Part shown: positions 30,257 through 39,810 of the stretch, in pieces | How the letters are laid out: every line of letters starts with the position of its first letter | Position numbering within the stretch: the first letter of the stretch is position 1 | Assembly (NCBI GenBank): GCA_015180985.1 | Contig: CP054185.1 | Coordinates: forward strand, 2,479,225-2,543,224 | From: Flammeovirgaceae bacterium | GTDB lineage: Bacteria > Bacteroidota > Bacteroidia > Cytophagales > Cyclobacteriaceae | Length of the DNA: 64,000 bases | Direction of reading: 5' to 3' | Notes under the pieces: model-generated | Database searches by the model: none | What the model saw: the letters and a program-made list of their open reading frames with translations, nothing else | What the model was told of the DNA's origin: nothing | Position numbers and translations under genes: made by a program

Positions 30257-32113
30257 ATGGAAATGGAAGACGAAAAGATAGAAGCGGAGGGGATGGATCA
30301 CCAGGCCGGGTTGATTGACCATGATGAATCTGCCGTTTTAAAATCGGAGGCAGATCTTGTTGATCACAGTGAGGATGTGTTCGGGGCTGGTACCGATGCG
30401 CCCGATTATCAGCAGTACTCTAAAGAACAACTTATTGCCTCGTTAAAAGAATTGGCTGTTCAGTCGGGTCAGCACAATATTGAGCCGGTATTGCGGGAGA
30501 TTCGGATTGCTTACGAAGCATTACGCCAAAAAGAAAAAGACACAGCGTTCAACCGGTACCTGCTTGATGGCGGTTCGCCTGATGGCTTTGCATACAAAGG
30601 CGATGCCCTGGATGCATCATTCGATCAGGTAGTAAAGGTAATCCGCGAAAAACGTCAGCACTACATCAAACAACAGGAAGATCAGAAAAACGAAAACTAC
30701 AAACGAAAACTGGATTTACTGGAGCAATTGCGCCAACTGGCTGACACGGATGACGTGCAGGCCAACCAGTTCGACAAGTTCAAGCAACTTCAAACGGAAT
30801 GGAAAAACGTAGGTGCCGTGCCCGGCATCCATGCCAAAACCTTATGGGCAAACTACCATGCGTTGGTTGATCGGTTCTATGATAACCAAAGCATCTATTT
30901 TGAGCTAAAAGAACTTGACCGTAAGAAAAACCTGGAGGCTAAACTTGACTTATGCGCACGGGCCGAAAAACTGGCCGAAGTTGACAAAATCAGAGATGCC
31001 ATACGCGAACTGAACGAATTGCACCACGAGTTCAAACACATCGGCCCGGTGCCGCGTGAAGAAAAAGAATCAGTGTGGACACGTTTTAAAGCCGCTTCAG
31101 ATGCAGTTTACGCCCGCAGAGACGAATACCTGAAACAACTGCAACAGGACCTCCACTCTAATCTGGAAAAGAAAACGAAACTTTGTGACGAGGTGCAGGC
31201 ATTTGCTTCCTTTCAATCTGAACGTATTAAGGAATGGAATCAGAAAACAAAAGAGATTCTTGAACTTCAGAAAAAGTGGGAAGCAGCAGGCAGTGTGCCG
31301 CGAAGCAAAACAAAGGAAATCAACAAACGATTTTGGACGGCCTTTAAAACCTTCTTTCATACGAAGAGTGTGTTTTTTAAAGAGTTAGACGCACAACGTA
31401 CCGACAACTTGAAAAAGAAACAGGAGTTGGTGCAACGTGCCCTTGCCTTGCGTGACAGTACCGATTGGGAGAAGACTTCGGCTGAGTTGAAAAAGTTACA
31501 GCAGGCGTGGAAAGACATTGGCCCGGTGCCAGACAAGCATCGCGATAAGGTGTTTAAAGAATTTAAAGAGGCCTGCGATTACTTTTTTGAGCAACGAAGA
31601 GGCCAACGCTCAAAACAAGAGCAGGAGCAACTGGATAATCTGAAGGCAAAGGAAGTACTATGTGAGCAGATCGAACAAACAGCAGCACAGGGAACGGCTA
31701 CTGTGGAACAGTTACATGAATTTGAAAGACAGTTCAGTGCCATTGGCTTTGTGCCACGTAACCGGATAGCCGCCATACGCAGCCGCTATCAGGCCGCAGT
31801 TGAAAAAATGGTTAATTCCATAACTGTATTAACCGATGAGGAACGCAGCCGACTGCTTTTACAAAACCAGTTATTGGATTTAAAGGATGATCCGATGGGC
31901 GAAAAGAAACTTTTTGCAAAAGAGCAGTCCATCCGGAAGAAGATTGTTAAGGTGGAGAACGACATAGCCCTGTGGCGTAATAACCTGGAGTTCTTTGCTC
32001 GCTCAAAAAATGCCGATGGGCTGCGCGAAGAGTTTAACTCTAAAATAAAAGTGGCAAGTAATCAATTGGATAGCCTGAAGCAGCAGTTAAAATTATTACG
32101 TTCAGCAGTTTAA
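30257..32113 (+). CDS. DUF349 repeat protein
   Basis: A 618-residue, mostly helical and highly charged protein. After an acidic N-terminal tail (about 1-55) and a linker domain it carries five DUF349 repeats, recognisable by W-K-x-x-G-x-V-P-type motifs: EWKNVGAVP, EFKHIGPVP, KWEAAGSVP, AWKDIGPVP and QFSAIGFVP, each followed by a helix ending in [RK]F. There is no signal peptide or membrane segment, and coiled-coil character is strong. This layout is widespread in Bacteroidota. Its role is unknown; it starts 51 bases after yqgE and may share that transcript. Confidence 0.9.
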   Translation: MEMEDEKIEAEGMDHQAGLIDHDESAVLKSEADLVDHSEDVFGAGTDAPDYQQYSKEQLIASLKELAVQSGQHNIEPVLREIRIAYEALRQKEKDTAFNRYLLDGGSPDGFAYKGDALDASFDQVVKVIREKRQHYIKQQEDQKNENYKRKLDLLEQLRQLADTDDVQANQFDKFKQLQTEWKNVGAVPGIHAKTLWANYHALVDRFYDNQSIYFELKELDRKKNLEAKLDLCARAEKLAEVDKIRDAIRELNELHHEFKHIGPVPREEKESVWTRFKAASDAVYARRDEYLKQLQQDLHSNLEKKTKLCDEVQAFASFQSERIKEWNQKTKEILELQKKWEAAGSVPRSKTKEINKRFWTAFKTFFHTKSVFFKELDAQRTDNLKKKQELVQRALALRDSTDWEKTSAELKKLQQAWKDIGPVPDKHRDKVFKEFKEACDYFFEQRRGQRSKQEQEQLDNLKAKEVLCEQIEQTAAQGTATVEQLHEFERQFSAIGFVPRNRIAAIRSRYQAAVEKMVNSITVLTDEERSRLLLQNQLLDLKDDPMGEKKLFAKEQSIRKKIVKVENDIALWRNNLEFFARSKNADGLREEFNSKIKVASNQLDSLKQQLKLLRSAV

Positions 32114-32119
32114 CGCTGG

Positions 32120-32150
32120 TTTGCAAAGACCAAACCAAGGCTTATTTTTG
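32120..32150 (+). promoter_or_regulatory. Bacteroidota-type promoter for tRNA-Thr
   Basis: TTTG (32120-32123), a 19-base spacer and TATTTTTG (32143-32150) match the consensus exactly. The tRNA begins 83 bases further on, so the primary transcript would have a leader of about 75 bases with no obvious structure. Confidence 0.7.
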
Positions 32151-32233
32151 CACCTCCAAATACGTTCTTCGTTAGCCGTTGATGGGTTGCGTTATGTACG
32201 AAAACAGGTAGCGAAAACGGTTACTATAAAATT

Positions 32234-32306
<73 letters not shown>

Positions 32307-32448
32307 CTTGATAATCACGTAGTTAGCAGAATTGCTCTGCGCAATTTCTTTGAACCTGGAAATTATAATCCGATAGTGGTAGGGCGCTGGATGTGACCAG
32401 ATTCTTTTAAAAGTGTTACTGGAACCGTAAAAATTTACCGTCACAAAC

Positions 32449-32841
32449 TTATTTAAGGTGCTGCTTCAATAACGATTCAATTTCCGCAATTGTATTGCTG
32501 CCCCTGCGTACTATGCAATGCTGTTGTTTATTGCCTGTTATTATGGTTATTAAGCCAGTTCCTTTTTCACGGTTTTCAATGTGGTCAGACGTTTTCTTTG
32601 TAGCTTCTTCAAGAACCCGGATAATTAATTTTACCTGTTGTGCTGTAAGGGTAACAGATTTTGGTTCCCCTCCACTGTAGGTTCCGGTTGAACTTTCGGT
32701 TGGGGTAACGGGGTCATACGTTAAGGTATTTCCCCGCAGGGTGTAGCGGTTTCCGCTTCCATCAGCGTATTGGTAAATCGTATCGGCAGTCATGCAGGCT
32801 AAATGAAAAAGTGCCACCAAAAATAGCATTCGTGTATGCAT
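32449..32841 (-). CDS. Small exported hypothetical protein
   Basis: A 130-residue protein read from the ATG at 32841. Residues 1-20 (MHTRMLFLVALFHLACMTA) form a signal peptide, with a cysteine at residue 16 that could be lipid-modified although the preceding HLA is not a standard lipobox. The mature part is beta-rich at first (TIYQYADGSGNRYTLRGNTLTYDPV) and then has a helix (LTAQQVKLIIRVLEEA) and a short C-terminal helix. No family is recognised. Its ORF could extend upstream, but that would lengthen the overlap with the membrane-protein gene beginning at 33301. Confidence 0.6.
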   Translation of the reverse strand: MHTRMLFLVALFHLACMTADTIYQYADGSGNRYTLRGNTLTYDPVTPTESSTGTYSGGEPKSVTLTAQQVKLIIRVLEEATKKTSDHIENREKGTGLITIITGNKQQHCIVRRGSNTIAEIESLLKQHLK

Positions 32842-32881
32842 AAGCGGAATGCAGCATTGTGGGTTAAAGTTAGTGATTTCG

Positions 32882-33301
32882 TTAAGGTTTTTTAGACCGG
32901 AAGGCAAACACTACACCGGCTACTGTGGCCTGTGCAAATCCGTACAAAATCCAGGTAATAACCATCAGCAATGAAATTTCAATGGCGCTGAAGGTAAGAA
33001 TCATTACCGGAACCAGGGCAATGAGGGTGTAGGTTATACCTAGTGTCAGGGCCTGTACAAGTACTGACCCTTTGAACAAATTGCGGTTTCGGTTCCAAAC
33101 CCACTTTAAAGCAATGGTCAGTACAAAAGGATGAGCATAAAACAGCCAGTCGGTTTTCCATGATGAAGAACGGAATACTTCATTATAGTACGCTTCCAGC
33201 ATTCCGGGTATGAGGAATACGGTGGCATACAGCATTCCTACGCTGAAAACGAGTACCGTTAGACCGGAAATAAAAGTGGTGGTGTATTCTTCCTTTTTCA
33301 T
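32882..33301 (-). CDS. Small four-helix membrane protein
   Basis: A 139-residue integral membrane protein with four predicted helices at about residues 10-32, 48-66, 80-102 and 108-132, the last followed by FRSKKP. Glycine and proline spacing suggests a compact bundle. No motif for a known transporter or enzyme is seen; it loosely resembles uncharacterised Bacteroidota membrane families. It lies 40 bases upstream of the small exported protein on the same strand, so the two may be co-transcribed. Confidence 0.65.
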   Translation of the reverse strand: MKKEEYTTTFISGLTVLVFSVGMLYATVFLIPGMLEAYYNEVFRSSSWKTDWLFYAHPFVLTIALKWVWNRNRNLFKGSVLVQALTLGITYTLIALVPVMILTFSAIEISLLMVITWILYGFAQATVAGVVFAFRSKKP

Positions 33302-33383
33302 TGCGCTTTCTATTGCGAATAGGTAACGTAAAACGCAAATATGGAAAAATGATTATAGTCAGTAGAACAGGTGAGGTGTATCA

Positions 33384-35297
33384 TCAGGTTACCGGCCCGG
33401 GTCGCTCTGCCATTTGCACTTTAAATACCGAGCCTTTTCCGGGTGTACTTTCAATTAGTAGTTTACCGCCCTGCAACGACACCATTTCACGGCACAGCAT
33501 TAAACCCAGGCCGGTACCACGCTCGCCACCGGTACCGCGTTGAGTTTTTAGCTCCGCTACGTTAAATAACTGTGCCACTTGTTCACTTGTCATCCCGATG
33601 CCGGTATCGGTTACGCAAAGCTCATTAATTCCGTCTTTATTGCCAGCCGAAACGGTTACTGTGCCTCCGTTATGGGTGTATTTAATGGCATTATGAACCA
33701 GGTTACGCAATAACAGGTCAATGTGGTTCCGGTCGGCTTTCCAAATGGTTTCGGCCGGTACATCATTTACCAGGCTGATGGATTTTGCCCGTGCCGCATC
33801 AGCAAAAAGAGCAAAGCACTTTACTGTTAGTTCATTTAACGACAGACTAACCGGATTATAGGTATAACCATTGAGTTGCGAATGAGCCCATTGCAGCAGG
33901 TTTTCGAGGGTTTCGTTGGTGCCGATAACCAGTTGGTTTAGTTTGGGTGCGAATAGTTTAAACTCCTCTTCGGTTATTTCATTGCGCAGCAGCATACCTA
34001 ATAAACCTTTCAGACTTACCAGCGGGCTTCGTAAATCATGGCCGATAATGGAGAAGAATTTGTCCTTAATATCGTTGGCCTGTTTCAGCTTTTCGTTTTG
34101 CGTTTCAATCTCTTCATTTTTTTCTTTCAATACCTGGTTCGCTTGCTGCCGAAGCCAGTTGTTTCGCACCACCAGGCCGATAACGGCTGCCATCAGAATA
34201 AAGGTCATGGCAAAGCCGATACTGAAAATAAGTTGTTCCCTGCGCGCCTGCTCATTGGCCTGTTCCAATTCAACAATGCGGGCTTCCCTTTTTTCTTCCT
34301 CAAACGCCAGTTTGGCCATCAGGGCTTTTTGAGAAGTTTCCCAATTTATAAGTGAGTCTTTTAGCTGTGTATAACCGATGTGGTTTTGCAAGGCCTGCTG
34401 AAAATTTCCAAGGTTGGCATACGCTTTCGAAAGCCCGAGGTACGATTCTTTAAGTACTTCGCGAAGATTAAGTTGCCTGCTTTCGTTGGCAGCTTCTGTA
34501 AAATAGTTTAATGCCTTTTTATACTGACCCTGCTGCAGGTAAACATTTCCGATAAGCGATTTATTATAAGAGATAACGGCAAAATCTTTTACCTTTTCTG
34601 CTTCCCTGGTGGACAGGTTAAGGAATTTGAGTGCTGAATCAGGTTTATTTTGCTGGGTGTAGATGAGGCCCTTGCTGTTGTAGTTAAAACTCAGCAATTG
34701 CTTGTCGTTAAGCGAATCGGACAAGTGAATTCCCAGGTCGGCTAAACGATGCGCTTCCTCCAGGTTTTGGTTAGTGCTGGCATAAATCCAGGTAATGTTT
34801 CCGCAAAAGCCTGCTATGTTTCGCTTGTCCTTTAACAGTTGATACAATTCCATGGCCTTTAACTGGTATTGCAACGCCTGATCATATTGTTTTAATCCGA
34901 ACGTGTGCGTATTGCCTAAGACCCGGTAGGCCAGTGCCATGCCCAGTGAATCCCGGTGCCTTACAGCCAACTTAAGCGATTCGGTGGTGAGTTCAACGGC
35001 TTGTGCATAGTTGCTTTGTCTGAATTCATATTCGCCCAGGCGATTCAGGGCAAGTATTTCGCCATGAGGGTAATTAGTTTTGCGCGCCAGTTGAAGGGCT
35101 TCGTTGGCGTAATGGCTTGCCTGCTCAGGCTGATAGGCAAGGTAGCGGTTGCTGAGGCTGTTAAGTATATCAATACGGGCTTGAGGAGTAGCAGCCCTTT
35201 TAAGTTCGTGTTTAAGGCTGTCAATTTCAGACAGCTGAGCCAGACTTTGCCCAACGCCAAGCAAATACACTAAAACAATAAGCCTGCTATTATCCAC
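33384..35297 (-). CDS. TPR-containing sensor histidine kinase
   Basis: A 637-residue membrane kinase. A signal peptide (about 1-21, ending LAQ) is followed by some seven tetratricopeptide repeats (about 25-320), a single membrane helix (about 350-372), a short coiled coil (about 375-410), and a cytoplasmic kinase core. The H box FFSIIGHDLRSPL puts the phosphorylated histidine at 420; the N box is RNLVHNAIKYTHNGG, and glycine-rich boxes are DTGIGM and GTGLGLMLC. The start codon is GTG at 35297. No response regulator gene is adjacent, so the partner is elsewhere. The TPR sensor suggests ligand or partner-protein binding outside the cell membrane. Confidence 0.92.
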   Translation of the reverse strand: MDNSRLIVLVYLLGVGQSLAQLSEIDSLKHELKRAATPQARIDILNSLSNRYLAYQPEQASHYANEALQLARKTNYPHGEILALNRLGEYEFRQSNYAQAVELTTESLKLAVRHRDSLGMALAYRVLGNTHTFGLKQYDQALQYQLKAMELYQLLKDKRNIAGFCGNITWIYASTNQNLEEAHRLADLGIHLSDSLNDKQLLSFNYNSKGLIYTQQNKPDSALKFLNLSTREAEKVKDFAVISYNKSLIGNVYLQQGQYKKALNYFTEAANESRQLNLREVLKESYLGLSKAYANLGNFQQALQNHIGYTQLKDSLINWETSQKALMAKLAFEEEKREARIVELEQANEQARREQLIFSIGFAMTFILMAAVIGLVVRNNWLRQQANQVLKEKNEEIETQNEKLKQANDIKDKFFSIIGHDLRSPLVSLKGLLGMLLRNEITEEEFKLFAPKLNQLVIGTNETLENLLQWAHSQLNGYTYNPVSLSLNELTVKCFALFADAARAKSISLVNDVPAETIWKADRNHIDLLLRNLVHNAIKYTHNGGTVTVSAGNKDGINELCVTDTGIGMTSEQVAQLFNVAELKTQRGTGGERGTGLGLMLCREMVSLQGGKLLIESTPGKGSVFKVQMAERPGPVT

Positions 35298-35391
35298 GCT
35301 GAAAATTACTTAAACAATCGTAAAATGAAGAATTGCGCTTTAAATCCTGAATATTTCTGTACATTTAATTAACCGTTATGATTCATTTACG

Positions 35392-35748
35392 ATGACAGCC
35401 GCCTCAAAATCAGTGCAATATTTTGCCATTTACCTGCTGTTGCTGGGTTTGGCGTTGATCATTTTCCCGAATAGCATGTTAAGCGTGTTAATGATGCCCG
35501 AAACAAACGAACCGTGGATAAGGGTGGTTGGTGTATTGGTATTTAACCTCGGAATTTTTTATTTCTACATGGCTTCAACGAACAACCCCTTATTCCTTAC
35601 GCTATCGGTATACCTCCGTTCTTCAGTAATCGTTTGGTTCGCGGTGTTCAGTTTGCTGGAGTGGGTAAGCCCGATGATTATTTTGTTTGGTGTTGTTGAC
35701 TTATTGGCTGCCGGCTGGACATATTATTTACTCAAAGCCGGCAAATAG
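35392..35748 (+). CDS. Small membrane protein of unknown function
   Basis: A 118-residue protein with four hydrophobic helices at about 8-30, 43-62, 67-85 and 92-112. Short polar loops carry PETNEPWIRVVG and a terminal KAGK. The pattern is common among uncharacterised small membrane proteins of Bacteroidota, and no family name can be given with confidence. It diverges from the histidine kinase and converges with the endonuclease gene, one base apart. Confidence 0.7.
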   Translation: MTAASKSVQYFAIYLLLLGLALIIFPNSMLSVLMMPETNEPWIRVVGVLVFNLGIFYFYMASTNNPLFLTLSVYLRSSVIVWFAVFSLLEWVSPMIILFGVVDLLAAGWTYYLLKAGK

Positions 35749-35749
35749 A

Positions 35750-36520
35750 TTATTCTTCTTTTATTCTCCAGCAAGGCAGGCACAGTTCGCTTTCAAGTTT
35801 GCTTTCAATTACATCAGGCAGGGCCGGAAAAAAGTCAATACCTGTAATGTGTTCCAGGCTGTCAACGGTAACGGCAAAGTGTTTAAGCGGCAGTCCCGAT
35901 TTTTTATTAGGCACAATAAATGCGATCGCTTTTTGATTTTGATAACGGTACACCAGCAGTGCCTTGTAAAAATAGGCCGGCACACTTACCTGGTTTGGAC
36001 CGATAACCGGAAGACTATCGGATAATACCGGGCCTGTAACAATAAAAGCTGCCGTGTCCTGTTGCGCCCAGGTACGCACCTGTTCTTCCAGCCGTTTCCA
36101 GATGCCGCGGTTAAATGCAGGTACCTGCGGACTAATATTGCTGAAGTAAAATGATTCTTTCATGGCCTGGGCTGACCAACTCATATCGGCAGCGGGAGCA
36201 AGGTGTCCGCGATCGTAACCGCTGCCTTTGTAATCCTCCGGTGTGGCTGTACCTGTGCTAACTTTTTGGTCAGGTAAAAATTTGTCGGATCGCTCAACCC
36301 CTCTTCGTGTTTCTTCCAAAGTTAACTCATAAGCAACCCAGTTGGCCTGTTCATGATTTTCGTTGTACACCAGTTTAAAACCTGTGTGTTCAATCAACTG
36401 TTCATCAGGCTGCAGCAGGGGGATTTCAAGCCCCAGGTGGTTGTCCACATCCATTCTTTTAACTGATGAACACATACTCATCAGCACAATAACCACAACG
36501 CAAACAACTTTCTTATCCAT
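35750..36520 (-). CDS. DNA/RNA non-specific endonuclease (NUC1 family), lipoprotein
   Basis: A 256-residue nuclease of the beta-beta-alpha metal type, which cuts DNA and RNA without strong sequence preference. The active site is DRGHLAPAAD with general-base His106; the metal-binding asparagine is expected in SNISPQVPAFNRGIWKRLE nearby. The N-terminus is a signal peptide ending VLMSMC, so it is probably a lipoprotein in the periplasm or on the surface. A role in nucleotide scavenging or in degrading extracellular DNA is inference. No immunity-like partner gene is seen next to it. Confidence 0.92.
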   Translation of the reverse strand: MDKKVVCVVVIVLMSMCSSVKRMDVDNHLGLEIPLLQPDEQLIEHTGFKLVYNENHEQANWVAYELTLEETRRGVERSDKFLPDQKVSTGTATPEDYKGSGYDRGHLAPAADMSWSAQAMKESFYFSNISPQVPAFNRGIWKRLEEQVRTWAQQDTAAFIVTGPVLSDSLPVIGPNQVSVPAYFYKALLVYRYQNQKAIAFIVPNKKSGLPLKHFAVTVDSLEHITGIDFFPALPDVIESKLESELCLPCWRIKEE

Positions 36521-36562
36521 GGTATTTTGTACCTTTATCAGCAGGCAAAGATAGGATTGTGT

Positions 36563-37045
36563 ATGAGCAGACTTCTGATTTTACTGGCAATAATTCTTCG
36601 TGCTGTTGCGCTGATGGCACAGGAGGTTCCGTTTAAACCCGATTCGGAATTTGAACTACGCATCAACATGAACTTTAAAGTTCGCCCACCGGCTGATGTA
36701 ACTAAAATTAAGGTTGAAGAAACGTTTGGCGAATACGAAAAACGAACCAGCAACACCCCGCTGCCCTACGTTATACTATTGCTTAATGTTGTTAAGGCTG
36801 GAGAAGAGGAAGTTCGCCTGTCGGTATCCAAAAACGGCAAAGCGTATTATTCGCGAAAAGTTGAAACCGGAAAGGATGTGAAGCTGGACATTGGCTTTTC
36901 GGATGATATTAAAGATCGAACCATTGAACACGAATATGAAATTACCTTCCTTACAGACCGAAAGAAACCGGTTAGCCGCATTGTAATCTTCTTTAGCGAA
37001 GAAGGTGATTACCTTGTAAACGGGGTTAAGCGCGGACGAATATAA
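36563..37045 (+). CDS. Secreted hypothetical protein
   Basis: A 160-residue protein with a signal peptide (MSRLLILLAIILRAVALMAQ, cleaved after MAQ). The mature domain alternates charged strands (FELRINMNFKVRPP, VRLSVSKNGKAYYSRKV, EHEYEITFLTDRKKPVSRIVIFF), consistent with a small beta-sandwich. No family is recognised. I take the ATG at 36563, which starts the signal peptide cleanly. It diverges from the endonuclease by 42 bases, and is followed by the PIG-L gene on the same strand. Confidence 0.65.
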   Translation: MSRLLILLAIILRAVALMAQEVPFKPDSEFELRINMNFKVRPPADVTKIKVEETFGEYEKRTSNTPLPYVILLLNVVKAGEEEVRLSVSKNGKAYYSRKVETGKDVKLDIGFSDDIKDRTIEHEYEITFLTDRKKPVSRIVIFFSEEGDYLVNGVKRGRI

Positions 37046-37151
37046 ATAACCTATCGGCCTCTTGTCAGGCTTCCCGGCAAATCATATAACAAGTAATCGC
37101 CACAGTATCCCGGTTGACTTTTTATCTGTTAATTCGCAAAAAAAACGTTGC

Positions 37152-39677
37152 ATGAGATTTCTTCGGATTATTGTATTGGCTATACTACCGGTACTTGTTT
37201 ATTCACAATCGCGCCAGCCCGATGCCAGCCAGATAAAACTAAAGCTTAAAAAACTCAACTTTCTGGGGTCGGTGTTGTATGTGGCAGCCCATCCTGATGA
37301 TGAGAATACCCGGGTAATTGCGTACCTGGCTAACGAGCGCCTGGCCACAACGGCTTATCTTTCTATGACCCGCGGTGATGGTGGTCAAAACCTCATCGGT
37401 CCGGAGATTCGCGATGAACTGGGTGTTATTCGCACCCAGGAACTGCTCGCAGCAAGACGAATTGACGGTGGGCAGCAATTTTTTACCCGGGCCAATGATT
37501 TCGGATTTTCAAAAAACGTTAACGAAACCCTGGCCATCTGGGGTAAGGAAGAAATACTCTCCGATGTGGTGCGTGTATTCAGGCAATTTCAGCCTGATGT
37601 AGTGCTTAATCGCTTCCCGCCAAACGAACGTGCCGGCCATGGTCATCATACTGCTTCGGCCGTGCTTTCGCTTGAAGCATTTGATTTAGCAGGCTCATCC
37701 GCAGCTTTTCCTGATCAATTAAAAAGCTTACCGGTGTGGCAACCCAAACGGATTTACATGAACACCGGCCGTTTTTTTAATAACACCATAAATGAAAACA
37801 CTCCGGGTGTAACGGTATTGAATGTTGGCGGTTACAATGCACTGTTGGGCCAATCGTATGCTGAAATGGCCGCTACCAGCCGCAGCCAGCATAAGAGCCA
37901 GGGCTTTGGCTCGCCCGGCCGCAGGGGCGATGCCAACGAATTTTTTGAACTGGCTAAAGGCGAGCCCGCCACGAAGGACATCTTTGAAGGGATCAATACA
38001 ACCTGGACACGGGTAAAAGGCGGAGAGAAAATTATTCCGCTTATTGATAAGGCTGTTAAGGACTTTAACCCTGAACAGCCTTATCTTATCGTTAACCAGT
38101 TGCTTCAAATCCGCAAAGCCATCGGGAACCTGGAGCACGGCATCTGGAAGACCCGAAAACTTGACGAAGTGAATCAGCTGATTCAGGATTGTCTCGGCCT
38201 GTTTGCCGAAGTTACGACCAACCAGTACTGGATTGCCCCCGGTGAATCGCTGGTTGCTTCATTCGAGATAATCAACCGGTCAGCGGCCGAGGTGAAACTG
38301 GCTACGGCCCGCGGTAACGGACTGACATACGATACGCTGGTTAATACCGTGTTAAAAAACAACTCACCCTTATTATTCAAAACCAGGCGAAGTATTACAA
38401 CGGCCGAATACTCTGATCCATATTGGCTTCGTGAGCCTCATTCACAGGGGCTGTTCACAGTTCCCGATCCGAATATGATAGGCAAACCGGAAAATGACCG
38501 ACCTCTTTTTGTTACCCTCGACTTTACCGTAAACGGTGAGCCGCTTACCATCCGGGCTCCGCTGGTGTACAAATGGACAGACCCGGTTAAAGGGGAGTTG
38601 TACAGACCGGTTGAGGTGGTGCCTCCGGTGTTTGTAACCGTTCAGAATGGGGCCTGGATCTTTAGCACACCGGCACCGTTGGAAATAGGCGTAGGTATAA
38701 AATCAGCACGTGACGGTACTCAAACCGGCCTGTTAAAAATTAAACTACCCGATGGGTGGCGGGCTGAACCACAGTCGGTACCCTTTCAATTAACCAAGAG
38801 AAATGAAGAGCAAACCAAATCGTTTAAAGTGTATCCTCCGGAGAGCGAATCAAAAGGTAAACTGAATGCGGTGGCCGAAATTAACGGCAAGGAATACAAT
38901 CTTTTTGTTCGAACGATAAATTATGATCACATACCCATTCAAACCCTTTTGCCGAAAGCCGAAGTGCCGGTGGTGCGGATTGATTTAAAGAAAGAGGGCC
39001 GCGTTATCGGGTACATCCGCGGAGCCGGTGATGATGTTCCTTCCGCTTTGCGAAACATGGGTTACGAAGTGTGGGAAATGAAAAATGAAGAAGTGACAGC
39101 CGAAAACCTGAAGCGTGTAGATGCGGTTGTTCTTGGTGTACGGGCTATCAACACAAACGAACGAATCCGGTTTATGATGGAAACGCTGCTTAAGTACGTA
39201 GAGCAAGGTGGCACAATGGTGGTTCAATATAATACCAGTACCGATTTGGAAACGGATAAGTATTCTCCGTACCCGCTTACCATTTCGCGCGATCGGGTAA
39301 CCGAAGAAGATGCAGTAGTACGCATCCTGAAGCCTGACCATCCGGTGCTCAATTACCCGAATAAGATTACACAACGTGATTTTGACGGCTGGGTGCAGGA
39401 ACGGGGATTATATTTTCCCAACAAATGGGATGAACGTTATGAGGCTGTGCTCTCCATGAACGATAAAGGCGAAGAACCTAAGAACGGTAGCCTACTGGTA
39501 GCAAAGTTTGGAAATGGGTATTATGTGTACACCGGTCTTTCCTTCTTCAGGGAATTGCCTGAAGGTGTACCGGGAGCCTATAAATTTTTCGCCAACCTTG
39601 TTTCGCTCGGTAAAAAAACCGAGGTTACTTCACCAACACCTCCGGTAAAGCCGAAGGGAAAATCCAGGTCAAAGTAA
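37152..39677 (+). CDS. Secreted PIG-L/LmbE family deacetylase with C-terminal GATase-like domain
   Basis: An 841-residue exported protein. The signal peptide spans about 1-19 (ending VYSQ). The PIG-L deacetylase domain (about 35-290) has VAAHPDDEN with His47, Asp49 and Asp50, then RGDGGQN and ERAGHGHHTASA with the third zinc ligand. Beta-sandwich-like regions follow (about 370-640), and a Rossmann-like region with VVLGVRAINTN and GGTMVVQYNTS (about 680-800) resembles ThuA/glutamine amidotransferase-like domains. The family removes N-acetyl groups from sugars. It lies directly before the small membrane protein and the Na+/solute symporter, so it may free a sugar or amino sugar for uptake; this is inference. 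Confidence 0.9.
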   Translation: MRFLRIIVLAILPVLVYSQSRQPDASQIKLKLKKLNFLGSVLYVAAHPDDENTRVIAYLANERLATTAYLSMTRGDGGQNLIGPEIRDELGVIRTQELLAARRIDGGQQFFTRANDFGFSKNVNETLAIWGKEEILSDVVRVFRQFQPDVVLNRFPPNERAGHGHHTASAVLSLEAFDLAGSSAAFPDQLKSLPVWQPKRIYMNTGRFFNNTINENTPGVTVLNVGGYNALLGQSYAEMAATSRSQHKSQGFGSPGRRGDANEFFELAKGEPATKDIFEGINTTWTRVKGGEKIIPLIDKAVKDFNPEQPYLIVNQLLQIRKAIGNLEHGIWKTRKLDEVNQLIQDCLGLFAEVTTNQYWIAPGESLVASFEIINRSAAEVKLATARGNGLTYDTLVNTVLKNNSPLLFKTRRSITTAEYSDPYWLREPHSQGLFTVPDPNMIGKPENDRPLFVTLDFTVNGEPLTIRAPLVYKWTDPVKGELYRPVEVVPPVFVTVQNGAWIFSTPAPLEIGVGIKSARDGTQTGLLKIKLPDGWRAEPQSVPFQLTKRNEEQTKSFKVYPPESESKGKLNAVAEINGKEYNLFVRTINYDHIPIQTLLPKAEVPVVRIDLKKEGRVIGYIRGAGDDVPSALRNMGYEVWEMKNEEVTAENLKRVDAVVLGVRAINTNERIRFMMETLLKYVEQGGTMVVQYNTSTDLETDKYSPYPLTISRDRVTEEDAVVRILKPDHPVLNYPNKITQRDFDGWVQERGLYFPNKWDERYEAVLSMNDKGEEPKNGSLLVAKFGNGYYVYTGLSFFRELPEGVPGAYKFFANLVSLGKKTEVTSPTPPVKPKGKSRSK

Positions 39678-39678
39678 A

Positions 39679-39810
39679 TTGATAAAACACCTGCACGTGG
39701 ACGATACACCACCGGTATTTAAAAAGTGGAGCCATTGGTACTGGTTGCTGATGGCCGCCCTGGTTATACAGATTGGCTTATTTTACTGGCTAACCATTTC
39801 ATTTTCATGA
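39679..39810 (+). CDS. 43-residue membrane protein coupled to the symporter
   Basis: A short frame beginning with TTG at 39679, one base after the PIG-L stop, and ending in TGA at 39808-39810, which overlaps the symporter ATG (ATGA). The 43 residues read (M)IKHLHVDDTPPVFKKW, then SHWYWLLMAALVIQIGLF and YWLTISFS. That is a short charged N-terminus, an aromatic patch, and one membrane helix of about 20 residues. The four-base overlap, tight fit and aromatic-helix pattern support a real gene. A later GTG at 39697 is the alternative start. A role as a small accessory subunit of the symporter is inferred from position. Confidence 0.7.
   Translation: MIKHLHVDDTPPVFKKWSHWYWLLMAALVIQIGLFYWLTISFS

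Noticed and set aside
30257-32113. Repeated blocks in the DUF349 gene as DNA repeats
   Set aside because: The similarity is at the protein level between diverged domains, not a nucleotide repeat.
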